Shown in pieces: positions 39,862-48,718 of a stretch of DNA of 64,000 nt. The notes beneath the pieces were generated by a model that saw only the letters and a program-made list of their open reading frames with translations, had not been told where the DNA came from and ran no database searches. Source of the stretch: Azospirillum canadense (GTDB lineage: Bacteria > Pseudomonadota > Alphaproteobacteria > Azospirillales > Azospirillaceae); the NCBI RefSeq assembly GCF_025961225.1, contig NZ_JAOQNG010000001.1, positions 657,001-721,000 of the forward strand, in the 5' to 3' direction. The position numbers and the translations under genes are program-made. Position 1 is the first letter of the stretch, and each line of letters opens with the position of its first letter.

Positions 39862-40458
39862 ATGGCCCGCATGAAATTCCTGTGCGACGCGGACCGCTGT
39901 ATCGAGTGCAACGCCTGCGTCACCGCCTGCAAGAACGAGCACGAGGTGCCCTGGGGCATCAACCGCCGGCGCGTCGTCACGCTGAACGACGGCAAGCCGG
40001 GCGAGCGGTCGATCTCCGTCGCCTGCATGCATTGCTCCGACGCGCCCTGCAAGGCCGTCTGCCCGGTCGACTGCTTCTACCAGACCGCCGAAGGCGTGGT
40101 CCTGCACAACAAGGACCTGTGCATCGGCTGCGGCTACTGCTTCTACGCCTGCCCGTTCGGCGCGCCGCAGTACCCGCAGGCCAGCAACTTCGGCAGCCGC
40201 GGCAAGATGGACAAGTGCACCTTCTGCTCCGGCGGTCCCGAGCCCGACAACTCGGAAGCCGAGTACAAGAAGTACGGCCGCAACCGCTTGGCCGAGGGCA
40301 AGCTGCCGCTCTGCGCCGAGATGTGCTCGACCAAGGCGCTGCTGGCCGGCGACGCCGACAAGGTGTCGGACATCTACCGCGAGCGCGTCGTCGCCCGTGG
40401 CTATGGCTCCGGCGCCTGGGGCTGGGGCACCGCCTACCAGACCAAGGCGGGGTCCTGA
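39862..40458 (+). CDS. fdhB: Formate dehydrogenase beta subunit, 4Fe-4S protein
   Basis: A 198-residue electron-transfer subunit with four cysteine clusters for four 4Fe-4S centres: CIECNACVTACKNEH near residue 14, CMHCSDAPCKAVCP near 55, CIGCGYCFYACPFGAPQ near 87 and a divergent CTFCSG..CAEMCSTKAL near 118-155. It has no transmembrane helix or export signal, so it probably leaves the cell with the Tat-exported alpha subunit and passes electrons to the cytochrome b subunit. It lies 21 bp behind fdhA after AGGAG. Confidence 0.95.
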   Translation: MARMKFLCDADRCIECNACVTACKNEHEVPWGINRRRVVTLNDGKPGERSISVACMHCSDAPCKAVCPVDCFYQTAEGVVLHNKDLCIGCGYCFYACPFGAPQYPQASNFGSRGKMDKCTFCSGGPEPDNSEAEYKKYGRNRLAEGKLPLCAEMCSTKALLAGDADKVSDIYRERVVARGYGSGAWGWGTAYQTKAGS

Positions 40459-40460
40459 TT

Positions 40461-40649
40461 ATGGCCCGCCGTATGGCCATTCTGCTGACCGTTGCGCTCG
40501 GCGCGGCTCTGCTCGCCGGGTGCAACGACGAGGAGCAGGGGCGCGCCGTCCATCTGGACAAGGGCGTCTACAAGGGGGCCGCCGACACGCGGCTGGCGCC
40601 GGAACAGGTCGACGCGCTTCTGCAGCGCTCGGCCGGCCAGCGCTTCTGA
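40461..40649 (+). CDS. Small lipoprotein in the formate dehydrogenase operon
   Basis: A 62-residue predicted lipoprotein: signal sequence with lipobox LLAGC (cysteine 21) and a mature part of about 42 residues containing RLAPEQVDALLQRSAGQRF. It starts 2 bp after the fdhB stop and is 18 bp before fdhC, so it belongs to the operon. It may anchor or stabilise the complex at the outer face of the inner membrane. No family is recognised. Confidence 0.8.
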   Translation: MARRMAILLTVALGAALLAGCNDEEQGRAVHLDKGVYKGAADTRLAPEQVDALLQRSAGQRF

Positions 40650-40667
40650 CGGGGGAGGGCTGACGCG

Positions 40668-41723
40668 ATGAAGTCAGGCAATCCGAAGGGCTGGTTCCAG
40701 TCCCCGCTGCGCGTCGTCCTGCTGGGCGTCGCCATGCTGGCGCTGACGCTGGTGTTCGCCAACGTGTCCCCGGCCTCCGCGGCGGGGGAGGCGGGCTACC
40801 CGACGCTGGCCGACCCGGCGGGCGGCATGGCCGGCGGAAACAAGGCCGAGATGTGGCGCGGCGTGCGGTCGGGCGAGCAGGGGCTGGTCTCCATCCCGAA
40901 CAAGAGCGCCGGCGTGCTGATCCAGTCGGAAGGGGAGGCGTGGCGCTCCTTCCGCAACGGCCCGTTGATGACCTACGGCGGCTGGGTGCTGGGCGGCATG
41001 CTGGCCCTGCTGGCGCTGTTCTTCCTGGTCCGCGGGCGCATCCGCATCGACGGCCGGAAGACCGGCCGCACCATCCGCCGCTTCAACGCCTTCGAGCGCG
41101 GCGTGCACTGGCTGACCGCCGGCAGCTTCGTCATCCTGGCCTTCACCGGGCTGAACGTCCTGTACGGCCGGCACACCATCCTGCCGCTGCTGGGGCCGGA
41201 CGTCTTCGCCGCCATGACCGCCTATGGCAAGCTGGCCCACAACTACCTGGGCTTCGCCTTCATCCTGGGCGTGACGCTGGTCTTCCTGATGTGGGTGAAG
41301 CACAACATCCCGAACCGCGGCGACATCGAGTGGGCGCTGAAGGCCGGGGGCCTGTTCAGCAAGGGCGTTCACCCGCCGGCGAAGAAATTCAACGCCGGCC
41401 AGAAGGTGATCTTCTGGGCGACGGTGCTGGGCGGCGCCGCGCTGGGCTTCACCGGTATCCAGCTGCTGTTCCCCTTCAGCTTCGCGTCGATGGCGGACAT
41501 GCAGCTGTTCCAGCTGGCCCACGCTGGGATCGCGGTGGTGCTGATTGCGGTGATCATCGCGCACATCTACATCGGCTCGGTCGGCATGGAAGGCGCCTTC
41601 GACGCCATGGGCAGCGGCGAGGTGGAGCTTCAGTGGGCGCGGGAGCACCACTCCCTGTGGGTGGAAGAGGTGACGGGCGAGCGCCCGCGCCATCACGGTC
41701 GCCACCACGCCCCCGCCGAGTGA
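40668..41723 (+). CDS. fdhC: Formate dehydrogenase gamma subunit, cytochrome b556
   Basis: A 351-residue membrane subunit. A hydrophobic N-terminal segment (about 11-38), a periplasmic stretch to about 95, then four or so membrane helices. Likely haem ligands are the histidines in FERGVHWLTAGSFVIL near residue 145, KLAHNYLGFAFILG near 190 and LAHAGIAVVLIAVIIAHIY near 285-300. It takes electrons from FdhB and reduces quinone. It lies 18 bp behind the small lipoprotein gene after GGGGGAGGG. A His-rich C-terminus (RHHGRHHAP) is unusual and could bind metal. Confidence 0.94.
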   Translation: MKSGNPKGWFQSPLRVVLLGVAMLALTLVFANVSPASAAGEAGYPTLADPAGGMAGGNKAEMWRGVRSGEQGLVSIPNKSAGVLIQSEGEAWRSFRNGPLMTYGGWVLGGMLALLALFFLVRGRIRIDGRKTGRTIRRFNAFERGVHWLTAGSFVILAFTGLNVLYGRHTILPLLGPDVFAAMTAYGKLAHNYLGFAFILGVTLVFLMWVKHNIPNRGDIEWALKAGGLFSKGVHPPAKKFNAGQKVIFWATVLGGAALGFTGIQLLFPFSFASMADMQLFQLAHAGIAVVLIAVIIAHIYIGSVGMEGAFDAMGSGEVELQWAREHHSLWVEEVTGERPRHHGRHHAPAE

Positions 41724-41734
41724 GGACCACACCG

Positions 41735-42115
41735 ATGCGTTCGCTGATCGCCGGACTGCTGATGGCCGGGGCGCTCGCCGCTCCGGCCCTGGCCCAGACC
41801 ACCCCTGTCGCCGCCAAGTCCCCCGACGAGATCAAGCAGATCGTCGAGAAGACCTACAACGTGCAGGTGCTGCGCGTGACCGAGTTGGCGCCGGAAGACG
41901 GCGCCCCCGCCTACCGGGTCGCCGCGATGATGCCGGGGACGGCCGGAAACGCGGCCTATATGGTCAACACCCTGACCGTGGACGCCGCAACCGGCATCCC
42001 GCTGCCGCCCTTCCGCCATCTGGCGTCGGGCTACGTGCTGCCGCAGGGCGGCACCTTCGAGCCCAACCGGACCAGCCTGAACCCCGCCGTCGCCCGCGGA
42101 CACACCTGGCGGTAA
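41735..42115 (+). CDS. Small periplasmic protein, last of the formate dehydrogenase operon
   Basis: A 126-residue exported protein with a signal peptide ending ALAQ near residue 21. DEIKQIVEKTYNVQVLRV and TLTVDAATGIPL give it the look of a PepSY-like or small beta-rich domain, but I do not assign a family firmly. It starts 11 bp after fdhC with GAGGA before it, so it is co-transcribed. The role in formate oxidation is unknown. Confidence 0.72.
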   Translation: MRSLIAGLLMAGALAAPALAQTTPVAAKSPDEIKQIVEKTYNVQVLRVTELAPEDGAPAYRVAAMMPGTAGNAAYMVNTLTVDAATGIPLPPFRHLASGYVLPQGGTFEPNRTSLNPAVARGHTWR

Positions 42116-42166
42116 GGCACGCTGGGCGTTAGGGCACACTGGGCGCTGAGCTTTGTTACCCTCCGG

Positions 42167-42191
42167 CCGGCGGCGATTAGGCCGCCGGTTT
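42167..42191 (+). terminator. Hairpin at the end of the formate dehydrogenase operon
   Basis: A perfect 8-bp stem (42167-42174 with 42181-42188), 6-nt loop, followed by only TTT. It lies 51 bp past the last small gene and 20 bp before the WD40 start, so some read-through is likely. Confidence 0.55.
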
Positions 42192-42210
42192 GGTCGGGGG
42201 AGCTTAGGCG

Positions 42211-43227
42211 ATGGGAACGGGAAGCCGGGCGTTGATGTCGCTGATGCGCTTCTCATGCAGCGTCGGAGCGTCGGCAGCTGCAGTTTTTGTCGTCTCCGTA
42301 TTCTTCGGCGTGCCGCTCCAGGCGGCCGATCTGGTCGGGCATGGCGCGATGGTCAATTGCGTCGCGGTGTCTCCGGACGGCACGCGCGCCCTGACCGGCA
42401 GCTGGGACTATTCCGCCATCCTCTGGGACCTCGCCTCCGGCAAGCCGCTCGCCACGCTCCAGGAGCACACGGCCGGCGTGACCGCGGTTGCCTTCCTGCC
42501 CGACGGCAAGCGCGGCCTGACCGGCAGCCGCGATGCCGCGATCAAGCTGTGGGACCTGGAGAGCGGCCGCGTCCTGCGCAGCTTCGAGGGGCACAGTGCC
42601 AATGTGGCCGGGCTGGCCGTGGCGCCGGGCGGGCGGATGTTCGCATCGGCCGGCTGGGAACCGGCCATCCGCGTCTGGGACGTGGAGACCGGGGCGGAGC
42701 TGCACAAGCTGGAGGGCCACAGCGGCAACGTCAACGCGGTCGCCTTCACGCCGGACGGGCGGAGGCTGCTGTCCGCCGGCTATGATTTCACGCTGCGGGT
42801 CTGGGACACGGCGACCTGGGGGGAGCCGTCGGTGCTGGAAGGGCACGAGGGCAGCGTGAACGCGGTGGCGGTCGCGCCCGACGGTCGTCTCGCCGCCACG
42901 GCGTCCAGCGACGAGACGGTGCGGCTGTGGGACCTCGACGCCGGCAAGCTGCTGCGCACGCTCTACGGGCACAGCGGGTTCGTGACCTCCGTCGCTTTCG
43001 CGCCGGACGGGCGGACGTTGCTGTCCGGCGGGGGAGGGGACCACCGCGTCCGCCTGTGGGACGTCGCGAGCGGCCGTCCGCTCGCCGTCTTCCGTGGGCA
43101 TGAGAAGCCGGTCTGGGCGGTGGCCTTCACGCCGGACGGGCGCAGTGCCCTGTCGGCGGGTTACGACGGGGTGGTGCGCCGCTGGGATGTGACGGCGGAG
43201 ACAACGCGTGGGCTTGGCAATCCTTGA
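42211..43227 (+). CDS. WD40 repeat beta-propeller protein, exported
   Basis: A 338-residue protein with a signal peptide (residues about 10-43, ending LQA) and seven WD40 repeats, for example VNAVAFTPDGRRLLSAGYD and VRLWDLDAGKLLRTLYGHSG. The repeats are very regular, so the whole mature protein is one seven-bladed propeller, a likely periplasmic docking platform. The start follows GGGGGAG. Its place directly behind the formate dehydrogenase operon, with only a weak hairpin between, suggests a link to that complex; partners are unknown. Confidence 0.88.
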   Translation: MGTGSRALMSLMRFSCSVGASAAAVFVVSVFFGVPLQAADLVGHGAMVNCVAVSPDGTRALTGSWDYSAILWDLASGKPLATLQEHTAGVTAVAFLPDGKRGLTGSRDAAIKLWDLESGRVLRSFEGHSANVAGLAVAPGGRMFASAGWEPAIRVWDVETGAELHKLEGHSGNVNAVAFTPDGRRLLSAGYDFTLRVWDTATWGEPSVLEGHEGSVNAVAVAPDGRLAATASSDETVRLWDLDAGKLLRTLYGHSGFVTSVAFAPDGRTLLSGGGGDHRVRLWDVASGRPLAVFRGHEKPVWAVAFTPDGRSALSAGYDGVVRRWDVTAETTRGLGNP

Positions 43228-43286
43228 CAGCGCCGGCCTGCCCGTGGCCCGGTTTCACGGAGCATCCACCCGGAGACCACGCCGCG

Positions 43287-43985
43287 ATGACCAGCCTTCC
43301 CCATTTCCCGCAGCGCCAATCGATCATCGCGACCTGCCTCGCCATGAACCAGACGGGGATCAACCAAGGGGCGTCCGGCAACCTGTCGGTGCGGGTGGAG
43401 GGCGGCTTCCTGATCACGCCCAGCAGCCTGCCCTATGATGAGATGGAACCGGCCGACGTGGTGGAGATGGGCTTCGACGGCACCTACCTCGGCGCCCGGC
43501 GGCCCTCGTCGGAATGGCGCTTCCACCGGGACATCCTGAAGGCGCGTCCGGGCGTCGACGTCGTGCTGCACGCCCATTCCACCTTCGCCACGGCGCTGGC
43601 CGTGCACGGGCGCGGCATTCCGAGCTTCCACTACATGGTGGCGCTGGTCGGCGGCGATTCGATCCGCTGCGCCCCCTACGCCACCTTCGGCACGCAGGAG
43701 CTGTCGGACAACGCGGTCGCGGCGCTGGAGGGGCGGCTGGCCTGCCTGCTCGCCAACCACGGCATGATCGTGCTGGGCAAGACGGTGAAGGCGGCGCTGG
43801 CGCTGGCCGTGGAGGTGGAGACTCTGGCCCGCCAGTACCTCTACGCCCACCAGCTGGGCGAGCCGGTCATCCTGCCGCCGGACGAGATCGCGCGCGTCGC
43901 CGAGAAAATGCGCCTCATGAAGTACGGGCAGTCGCCGGAGCCGGACGCCGCTCCGGAGGACACGGCGAGGCCGCGGCACGCCTGA
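43287..43985 (+). CDS. Class II aldolase/adducin family protein
   Basis: A 232-residue zinc aldolase resembling L-fuculose-1-phosphate aldolase. The phosphate-binding NQGASGNLSVR near residue 26 and metal ligands HAHSTFATALAVHG near residue 92 with NHGMIVLG near residue 153 are intact. It would cleave a sugar phosphate to a glycerone phosphate and an aldehyde; the substrate is not evident and no kinase or isomerase partner is nearby. It is 59 bp behind the WD40 gene. Its stop is 5 bp from the convergent histidine kinase. Confidence 0.86.
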   Translation: MTSLPHFPQRQSIIATCLAMNQTGINQGASGNLSVRVEGGFLITPSSLPYDEMEPADVVEMGFDGTYLGARRPSSEWRFHRDILKARPGVDVVLHAHSTFATALAVHGRGIPSFHYMVALVGGDSIRCAPYATFGTQELSDNAVAALEGRLACLLANHGMIVLGKTVKAALALAVEVETLARQYLYAHQLGEPVILPPDEIARVAEKMRLMKYGQSPEPDAAPEDTARPRHA

Positions 43986-43990
43986 CGGGG

Positions 43991-46081
43991 TTACGGCGCG
44001 ATCCGTGCCATCGGCCGCAGGGTGCCGATGATCAGCAGCGGACGCTTGGTGGCGTTGTCCGTACCAACCTGGAGCGGGCGTTCTTCGTCGCTGGGCTGGT
44101 AATAGGCGGGCAGCGCCAGGGTGATGCGCGTGCCCTGGCCGGGCTCGCTCGCCACCTCGATGTCGCCGCCGAGCATCGCGGCGTAGTGCCCGACCAGCGT
44201 GAGGCCGAGCCCGGAGCCCCGGCGCTTGCCCGCACCTCCGGCTGAGCCGCCCTGGACGAAGGGCTGGAACAGGCGGCCGGTCTGGGCGGTCGGGAAGCCA
44301 GCGCCGGTGTCGGCGACGCTGTAGCGCAGCCACTGGGCGCCGTCGCGCTCGAACCGTTCGGCCGACAGGGTGACGGTGCCGCCCTGGGTGAACTTGCAGG
44401 CGTTGTCGAGCAGGTTGAGCAGGGCTTGGCGGACCTTGGTGAAGTCCGAATACATCTGGCCCAGCGCCGGGGCCGCCCGCAGGACCACATCGTTGCCGTG
44501 CAGGTCGGCGGCCGGCATCAGCCGCTCGCGCACCTCCACCAGCAGGCGGTTCACGTCGAAGTCCTGCAGGACCACGTCCATGGTGCCCGCCTCGATCTTC
44601 GCGTAGTCGAGGATGGCGTCCACCAGCGTCACCAGCTGCTCGCCGGTCCACTGGATCTGCTCGACGTCGTTGGCCAGCTCGCCGGCGCCCAGCCGGTGCA
44701 GCTCGCCCATCAGAGACTGGCTGGCGGTGACGATGTCGCTGAGCGGCCCGTGCAACTCGTGGCCGACGTTGACCAGCGCGTTGGTCTTGGCTTGGCTGGC
44801 GGCCTCGGCACGCTCCTTCCCGCGCAGGGCTTGGCCGTGCATTTCCGCGGCCTCGCTCTTCAGGCGCTCCATCTCCACCGTGTTGGCGCGCAAGGTCTCC
44901 ACCGCGCGGGCCATGGCGGCGATCTCGTCCCGGCCAGTCGTAGGGCCCATTGCGGCGGGGAGCGCGACGTCGGTCCGGCCGGCGGCCAGCGCGGTCACGG
45001 CGTCGGTGAGGGCGCCGACCGGCCGGCCGACGCTGCGCGCGATGAACCAGACCACAAGCGCCCCGGCGGCGAGCACGAACAGGCCGACCCAGGCGGCGAT
45101 CTTCACGGTGCGCCACGCCTCGGTGGTGAGCCCGCCGCGCAGGCCCGCCGCGCCGGCGTCGTTGCGCTGGCGCACCTCCGCGGCCTGGGCGGCGAGGGCG
45201 GCGGCGTTGGGCGCCAGCGTGTCGGCCCGCAGCGTGTCCTCCTCGCCCAGGGCCTTTTCGATGCGGTCGAGGGCACCACCGACGCCGGCCAGGGTCGCCT
45301 CCACCTCGTCGATGGTCTGGCGGGTGCCGGGGACCCACAGGTAACGATTCATCTCCGCCAGCCGGTTGCGCGCGGCGCTCAACTCGACGCGCATGCGCAA
45401 CGCGTCGCGGTCGTCGCGCCGGTCGACAAAGCGGGAGAGGTGGTCCTGCATCAGCAGGACGGAGACGGTCGCGTCGCTGGCGAGCGCCGCCGAGTCGACT
45501 CCGCCGGCGTCCTTCAGCCGGGCGAGGCCCTGGCGGATCAGCGCGACCTGCGGTTCCAGCACGTCGTCGAGGACGCGGGCGCGGTCGGCGCGCAACGCGA
45601 CCAGCCGCTCGAAGCCGGCCCAGTAGGCGTCCAGCGCCCGCCGCGCCTCGTCGACCGCCTTGCGGTCGGCCGGGCTGCCGACCAGGCCGGCCAGGGTGGT
45701 GATCTTGTCCTGCACCCCGTCGCGGCGCAGGCGGGCGTCCTGCAGGCTCTGCCCGTCGCCATCGGCCAGATGATCGCGCACGGCGACCTCCAGGTCGCGC
45801 AGCCCGATGTCGAGGTCGGCCGCGGCCTGGGACGCGTCGGCGTAGACGGAGAAGCCGCTGACCGAGCGCGACACGCCGTAGAGCGACGCCACGCCGACCA
45901 GCGCCAGCACCACGACCAGGGCGAAGGCCACCCCGAAGCCGAGCCCGACCCGCGTGCCGACCGGCAGGTCGCGCAAACGGGCGAGGGGGGTGGGGCGCGC
46001 AGCCGGGGCATCGCCGGAGTCGGCATTGCCAGAGGCGAGGCGCGGGGAATCGATCTGGGCTGCGGTGTCGGCCTGGGTCAC
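43991..46081 (-). CDS. Membrane sensor histidine kinase
   Basis: A 696-residue hybrid-free sensor kinase. Two membrane helices (about 48-70 and 330-352) enclose a helical periplasmic sensor of about 260 residues. A HAMP linker, a coiled coil and the dimerisation helix with phospho-acceptor VGHELHGPLSDI near residue 440 follow. The ATPase domain has DNACKF, DTGAGFP and GSGLGLTLV. No response regulator gene is adjacent, so it is an orphan kinase; its signal is unknown. The GTG start at 46081 has no strong ribosome site and is uncertain. Confidence 0.87.
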   Translation of the reverse strand: MTQADTAAQIDSPRLASGNADSGDAPAARPTPLARLRDLPVGTRVGLGFGVAFALVVVLALVGVASLYGVSRSVSGFSVYADASQAAADLDIGLRDLEVAVRDHLADGDGQSLQDARLRRDGVQDKITTLAGLVGSPADRKAVDEARRALDAYWAGFERLVALRADRARVLDDVLEPQVALIRQGLARLKDAGGVDSAALASDATVSVLLMQDHLSRFVDRRDDRDALRMRVELSAARNRLAEMNRYLWVPGTRQTIDEVEATLAGVGGALDRIEKALGEEDTLRADTLAPNAAALAAQAAEVRQRNDAGAAGLRGGLTTEAWRTVKIAAWVGLFVLAAGALVVWFIARSVGRPVGALTDAVTALAAGRTDVALPAAMGPTTGRDEIAAMARAVETLRANTVEMERLKSEAAEMHGQALRGKERAEAASQAKTNALVNVGHELHGPLSDIVTASQSLMGELHRLGAGELANDVEQIQWTGEQLVTLVDAILDYAKIEAGTMDVVLQDFDVNRLLVEVRERLMPAADLHGNDVVLRAAPALGQMYSDFTKVRQALLNLLDNACKFTQGGTVTLSAERFERDGAQWLRYSVADTGAGFPTAQTGRLFQPFVQGGSAGGAGKRRGSGLGLTLVGHYAAMLGGDIEVASEPGQGTRITLALPAYYQPSDEERPLQVGTDNATKRPLLIIGTLRPMARIAP

Positions 46082-46279
46082 GCCATCACCCGCAAGCGCT
46101 GCCGGACTGGAGGTTGAATCTGCTGGGGCACGGATCCGGCCGTAGGGATGCGGACCGTTCAGGGCCCGGCGTTGACACGACCCGGCCGCGACCCCTTACG
46201 GGTCGCGGCGCGGACGGCGCGGATTGTAGCTTGGCGCGGCGGGGCCGCAAACAGACAAGTGCAAACGGTCCGCAGCGAT

Positions 46280-47086
46280 TCAATCTTCGTTAATGCCGCC
46301 GTTAATGCTGTCGTCGGCTCCGTGGAACGCGTAGGCGTGCATGCCGATGCTGCCGTGCTCGAAGCCCGCGTGCAGCCGCTCCGTGCGCACCGCCGGGCCG
46401 GCGGCGCCGAGTGCAACGGGAAGCGGCAGGAAATGCTCGTCGGTGGGGTGGGCGACGCGCGCCTCCGGGCAGCGGGCCTTCCAGTCGGCAACCGAGTCGG
46501 CATCGCCGGCCATCAGCGCCCCGTCCAGCCAGCCGGCGAAGCGGGTCGCCCAGGCGGCGGCGCCCTCCTGGCCGAAGCGGAAGTCGCCGAGGTTGTGGAC
46601 CGCGCCGCCGCTGCCCAGCACCAGCACGCCGTCGCGCCGCAGCGGAGCCAGCGCGCGGCCGAGCGCCAGATGGTCGGGAGCGCTCCGCCCCGGCTGCACG
46701 GAGAGTTGGGCGACCGGGATGTCAGCCTCCGGGTACATCAGCATCAGCGGCACCCAGGCGCCGTGGTCGAGCCCCTGGTCCGGGTCGACCACCGCCCCGG
46801 TCAGGTCGCGCACCCGGTCGGCCAGCGCGGTCGCGCCGGGGGCCGGATAGCGCATGGCGTAGAGCGAGCGCGGGAAGCCATAGAAGTCGTGCACCGTCTC
46901 CGGCCGCGCCGCACCGCTGATCGCTGGGATCCGCGTGGTCCAGTGGGCGGACACCGCGATCACCGCGCTGGGCTTGCCAAGCGTCTTGCCCAGCCCGGCC
47001 AGGAAGTCGCGGCCCGGCGAGTCCTCGATGATCAGGGTCGGGGCGCCGTGGGAGACGAAGACGCTTGGAAAGGGCAGGGCGGTCAT
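46280..47086 (-). CDS. Extradiol dioxygenase of the LigB/4,5-DOPA family
   Basis: A 268-residue class III ring-cleaving dioxygenase. SHGAPTL near residue 10, VSAHW near 47, LDHGAWVPLMLMYP near 112 and GSGGAVHNL near 160 supply the metal-binding and catalytic histidines of the DOPA-dioxygenase branch (YgiD-like). It may open catechols or similar diols; the natural substrate is unknown. The start at 47086 is chosen by family length over a longer frame. It lies downstream of the ATP synthase operon but behind a terminator. Confidence 0.88.
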   Translation of the reverse strand: MTALPFPSVFVSHGAPTLIIEDSPGRDFLAGLGKTLGKPSAVIAVSAHWTTRIPAISGAARPETVHDFYGFPRSLYAMRYPAPGATALADRVRDLTGAVVDPDQGLDHGAWVPLMLMYPEADIPVAQLSVQPGRSAPDHLALGRALAPLRRDGVLVLGSGGAVHNLGDFRFGQEGAAAWATRFAGWLDGALMAGDADSVADWKARCPEARVAHPTDEHFLPLPVALGAAGPAVRTERLHAGFEHGSIGMHAYAFHGADDSINGGINED

Positions 47087-47126
47087 GGCGGGGCTCCGCG
47101 GAAGGCAGGCCGCCATTTCAGCAAAG

Positions 47127-47156
47127 AAAAACCCCGGCGCCAAGGCCGGGGTTTTT
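47127..47156 (-). terminator. Intrinsic terminator of the F0 ATP synthase operon
   Basis: A 7-bp GC stem (47132-47138 with 47145-47151) extended by AAAAA/TTTTT pairing, 46 bp past the atpF stop. On the minus strand it ends in TTTTT. Confidence 0.88.
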
Positions 47157-47201
47157 CGAAACTCCGTTGCTCAGGAAGCAACGATGCCTGGGCAGGGCTG
47201 C

Positions 47202-47684
47202 TCAGTGCAGGTGCTTCGGCAGCTCGGCGATCGACTGCTCGATCAACTTGTCCGCCTGGGCCGGCTGGATGCCGGTTTCCAGGATGCGGCGGCTGGCCGA
47301 CATGGCGACGTCGACGGTCAGGTTGCGGACCTCGGCCAGGGCGGCGGCTTCCGCCTGGGCGATGCGGTCCATGGCCTGCGCCTCGCGGCGCTTCAGCGAG
47401 GATTCGAGGTCGGCGCCGGCCTGGTTGCGGAGGCGGTCGGCCTCCTCCCGGGCGTGGGCGATGATGGCCTCGGACTCCTGAAGGGCGTCGCGCTGGCGGC
47501 GCTGGTAGGTGGCGAGCAGGGCCTGCGCGTCCTCACGCAGGCGCTGGGCTTCGTCCAACTCCGCCCGGATCTTCTCGGCGCGGGCGTCGAGCAGGCCGGT
47601 GATCGCGCCGGCCGCCTTCTTCCACACCAGCACGACGAAGACGACGAAGGCGACGAAAACCCAGAATTCAGGGGCTTTCCACAT
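47202..47684 (-). CDS. atpF: ATP synthase F0 subunit b
   Basis: A 160-residue stator subunit. One N-terminal membrane helix (FWVFVAFVVFVVLVW, residues 7-21) is followed by a long Ala/Glu/Arg-rich helix (about 30-140) that forms the peripheral stalk with b'. Its ATG overlaps the stop of the b' gene in TAATG, which suggests coupled translation and near-equal amounts. Last gene of the operon. The F1 genes are elsewhere, as is normal for alphaproteobacteria. Confidence 0.94.
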   Translation of the reverse strand: MWKAPEFWVFVAFVVFVVLVWKKAAGAITGLLDARAEKIRAELDEAQRLREDAQALLATYQRRQRDALQESEAIIAHAREEADRLRNQAGADLESSLKRREAQAMDRIAQAEAAALAEVRNLTVDVAMSASRRILETGIQPAQADKLIEQSIAELPKHLH

Positions 47685-48331
47685 TACCGGCGCTCCTCGA
47701 TCACGGCGGCAACGGCCGCCTCGGCCTGGGCCGTGTCGATGTCCACACCGGCGACGCGGCCGGCGACGTCACGGGCGACGTCGGCGGCGACCGAACGGAC
47801 GTTGGCCAGCGCCTGCTCCTTGGCCGCGGCGATGTTCGCCTCGGCGGTGCGCAGACGGTCGGCGATGTCGGCGTTCAGCTTGGCCTGACGGGCCTGGTTG
47901 TTGGCGTCGATCTCGGCCGCGACCTGGGCGATCAGGGCCTGGGCCTCGGAGCGGGCCCCGGCGAGGGACTTGTCGACCTGGGCCATGACGGCCTCGGCCT
48001 CCTCCTTGAGCGAGGCGGCCTTGCTGAGGTCGCGCGAGATGCGCTCCTGGCGCTCCTCCAGAACTTCCGCCACGCGCGGCAGCGCCTTCTTGGACAGAAG
48101 GTAGTAGAGGGTGATGAAGGTCAGCGCCAGCCAGAAGATCTGGGTGGGGAAGGTGGCGGGATTGAGCTGCGGCAGGCCGCCGGCATGCTCGCCGCCATGG
48201 GCAGCGGCGTCCGGAGCGTGCTCCGCCGTCGCCGCCAGGACGTTGCCGGCAAGCACGGTCAGAGTGGCGAGCGAGGCGCCCGCAGCACCCGACCAGCGGA
48301 CCAGCCGTCGCTTGGCCAACAGGTTCGGCAT
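47684..48331 (-). CDS. ATP synthase F0 subunit b'
   Basis: A 215-residue second b-type stator subunit. It begins with an extra hydrophobic segment (about 10-36) and a His/Gly-rich stretch before the usual membrane helix IFWLALTFITLYYLLSKKAL near residue 66. The remainder is a long charged helix. The extra N-terminus makes it longer than b and may be cleaved or form a second anchor. Paired b and b' are typical of photosynthetic and related alphaproteobacteria. It lies between atpE and atpF. Confidence 0.92.
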   Translation of the reverse strand: MPNLLAKRRLVRWSGAAGASLATLTVLAGNVLAATAEHAPDAAAHGGEHAGGLPQLNPATFPTQIFWLALTFITLYYLLSKKALPRVAEVLEERQERISRDLSKAASLKEEAEAVMAQVDKSLAGARSEAQALIAQVAAEIDANNQARQAKLNADIADRLRTAEANIAAAKEQALANVRSVAADVARDVAGRVAGVDIDTAQAEAAVAAVIEERR

Positions 48332-48421
48332 GGATCGGTCCCCCTAGGCAAGAGTGCGGCGCCGAAACTTCGAGAGCCCGGCGCCGCGTCACAGAGCGAA
48401 AGTGTGAAGTCCGCTCAGGCC

Positions 48422-48646
48422 TTAGGCGAACAGGATCAGGAAGGCGATCAGCAGGGCGAACAGCGCGACGGCTTCCGTCAGCGCGAAGCCCAGAATGCCG
48501 ATCGGGAAGACCTTCGGCTGGACGGCCGGGTTGCGGGCGATCGAACCGATCAGGGTCGAGAAGATGTTGCCGATACCCATGCCGACGCCGGCGAGGGCGA
48601 TAACGGCCAGACCGGCACCGACGAACTTGGCGGCTTCAGCTTCCAT
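48422..48646 (-). CDS. atpE: ATP synthase F0 subunit c
   Basis: A 74-residue hairpin of two membrane helices that forms the rotor ring. The polar loop ARNPAVQPK is at residues 37-45, and the proton-carrying glutamate lies in [14 protein letters not shown] near residue 58. I take ATG 48646, since AGAGGA lies at the right distance from it; the ATG nine bases upstream sits directly against that site. It is 90 bp before the b' gene; such a gap after atpE often allows higher c expression. Confidence 0.93.
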   Translation of the reverse strand: MEAEAAKFVGAGLAVIALAGVGMGIGNIFSTLIGSIARNPAVQPKVFPIGILGFALTEAVALFALLIAFLILFA

Positions 48647-48718
48647 GGTACTCATTCCTCTAGGTAAGGGTGAACTGCGGGAAAAGGGTGAAGGGAACGT
48701 CCGTGTCAGAGCCGGTGC

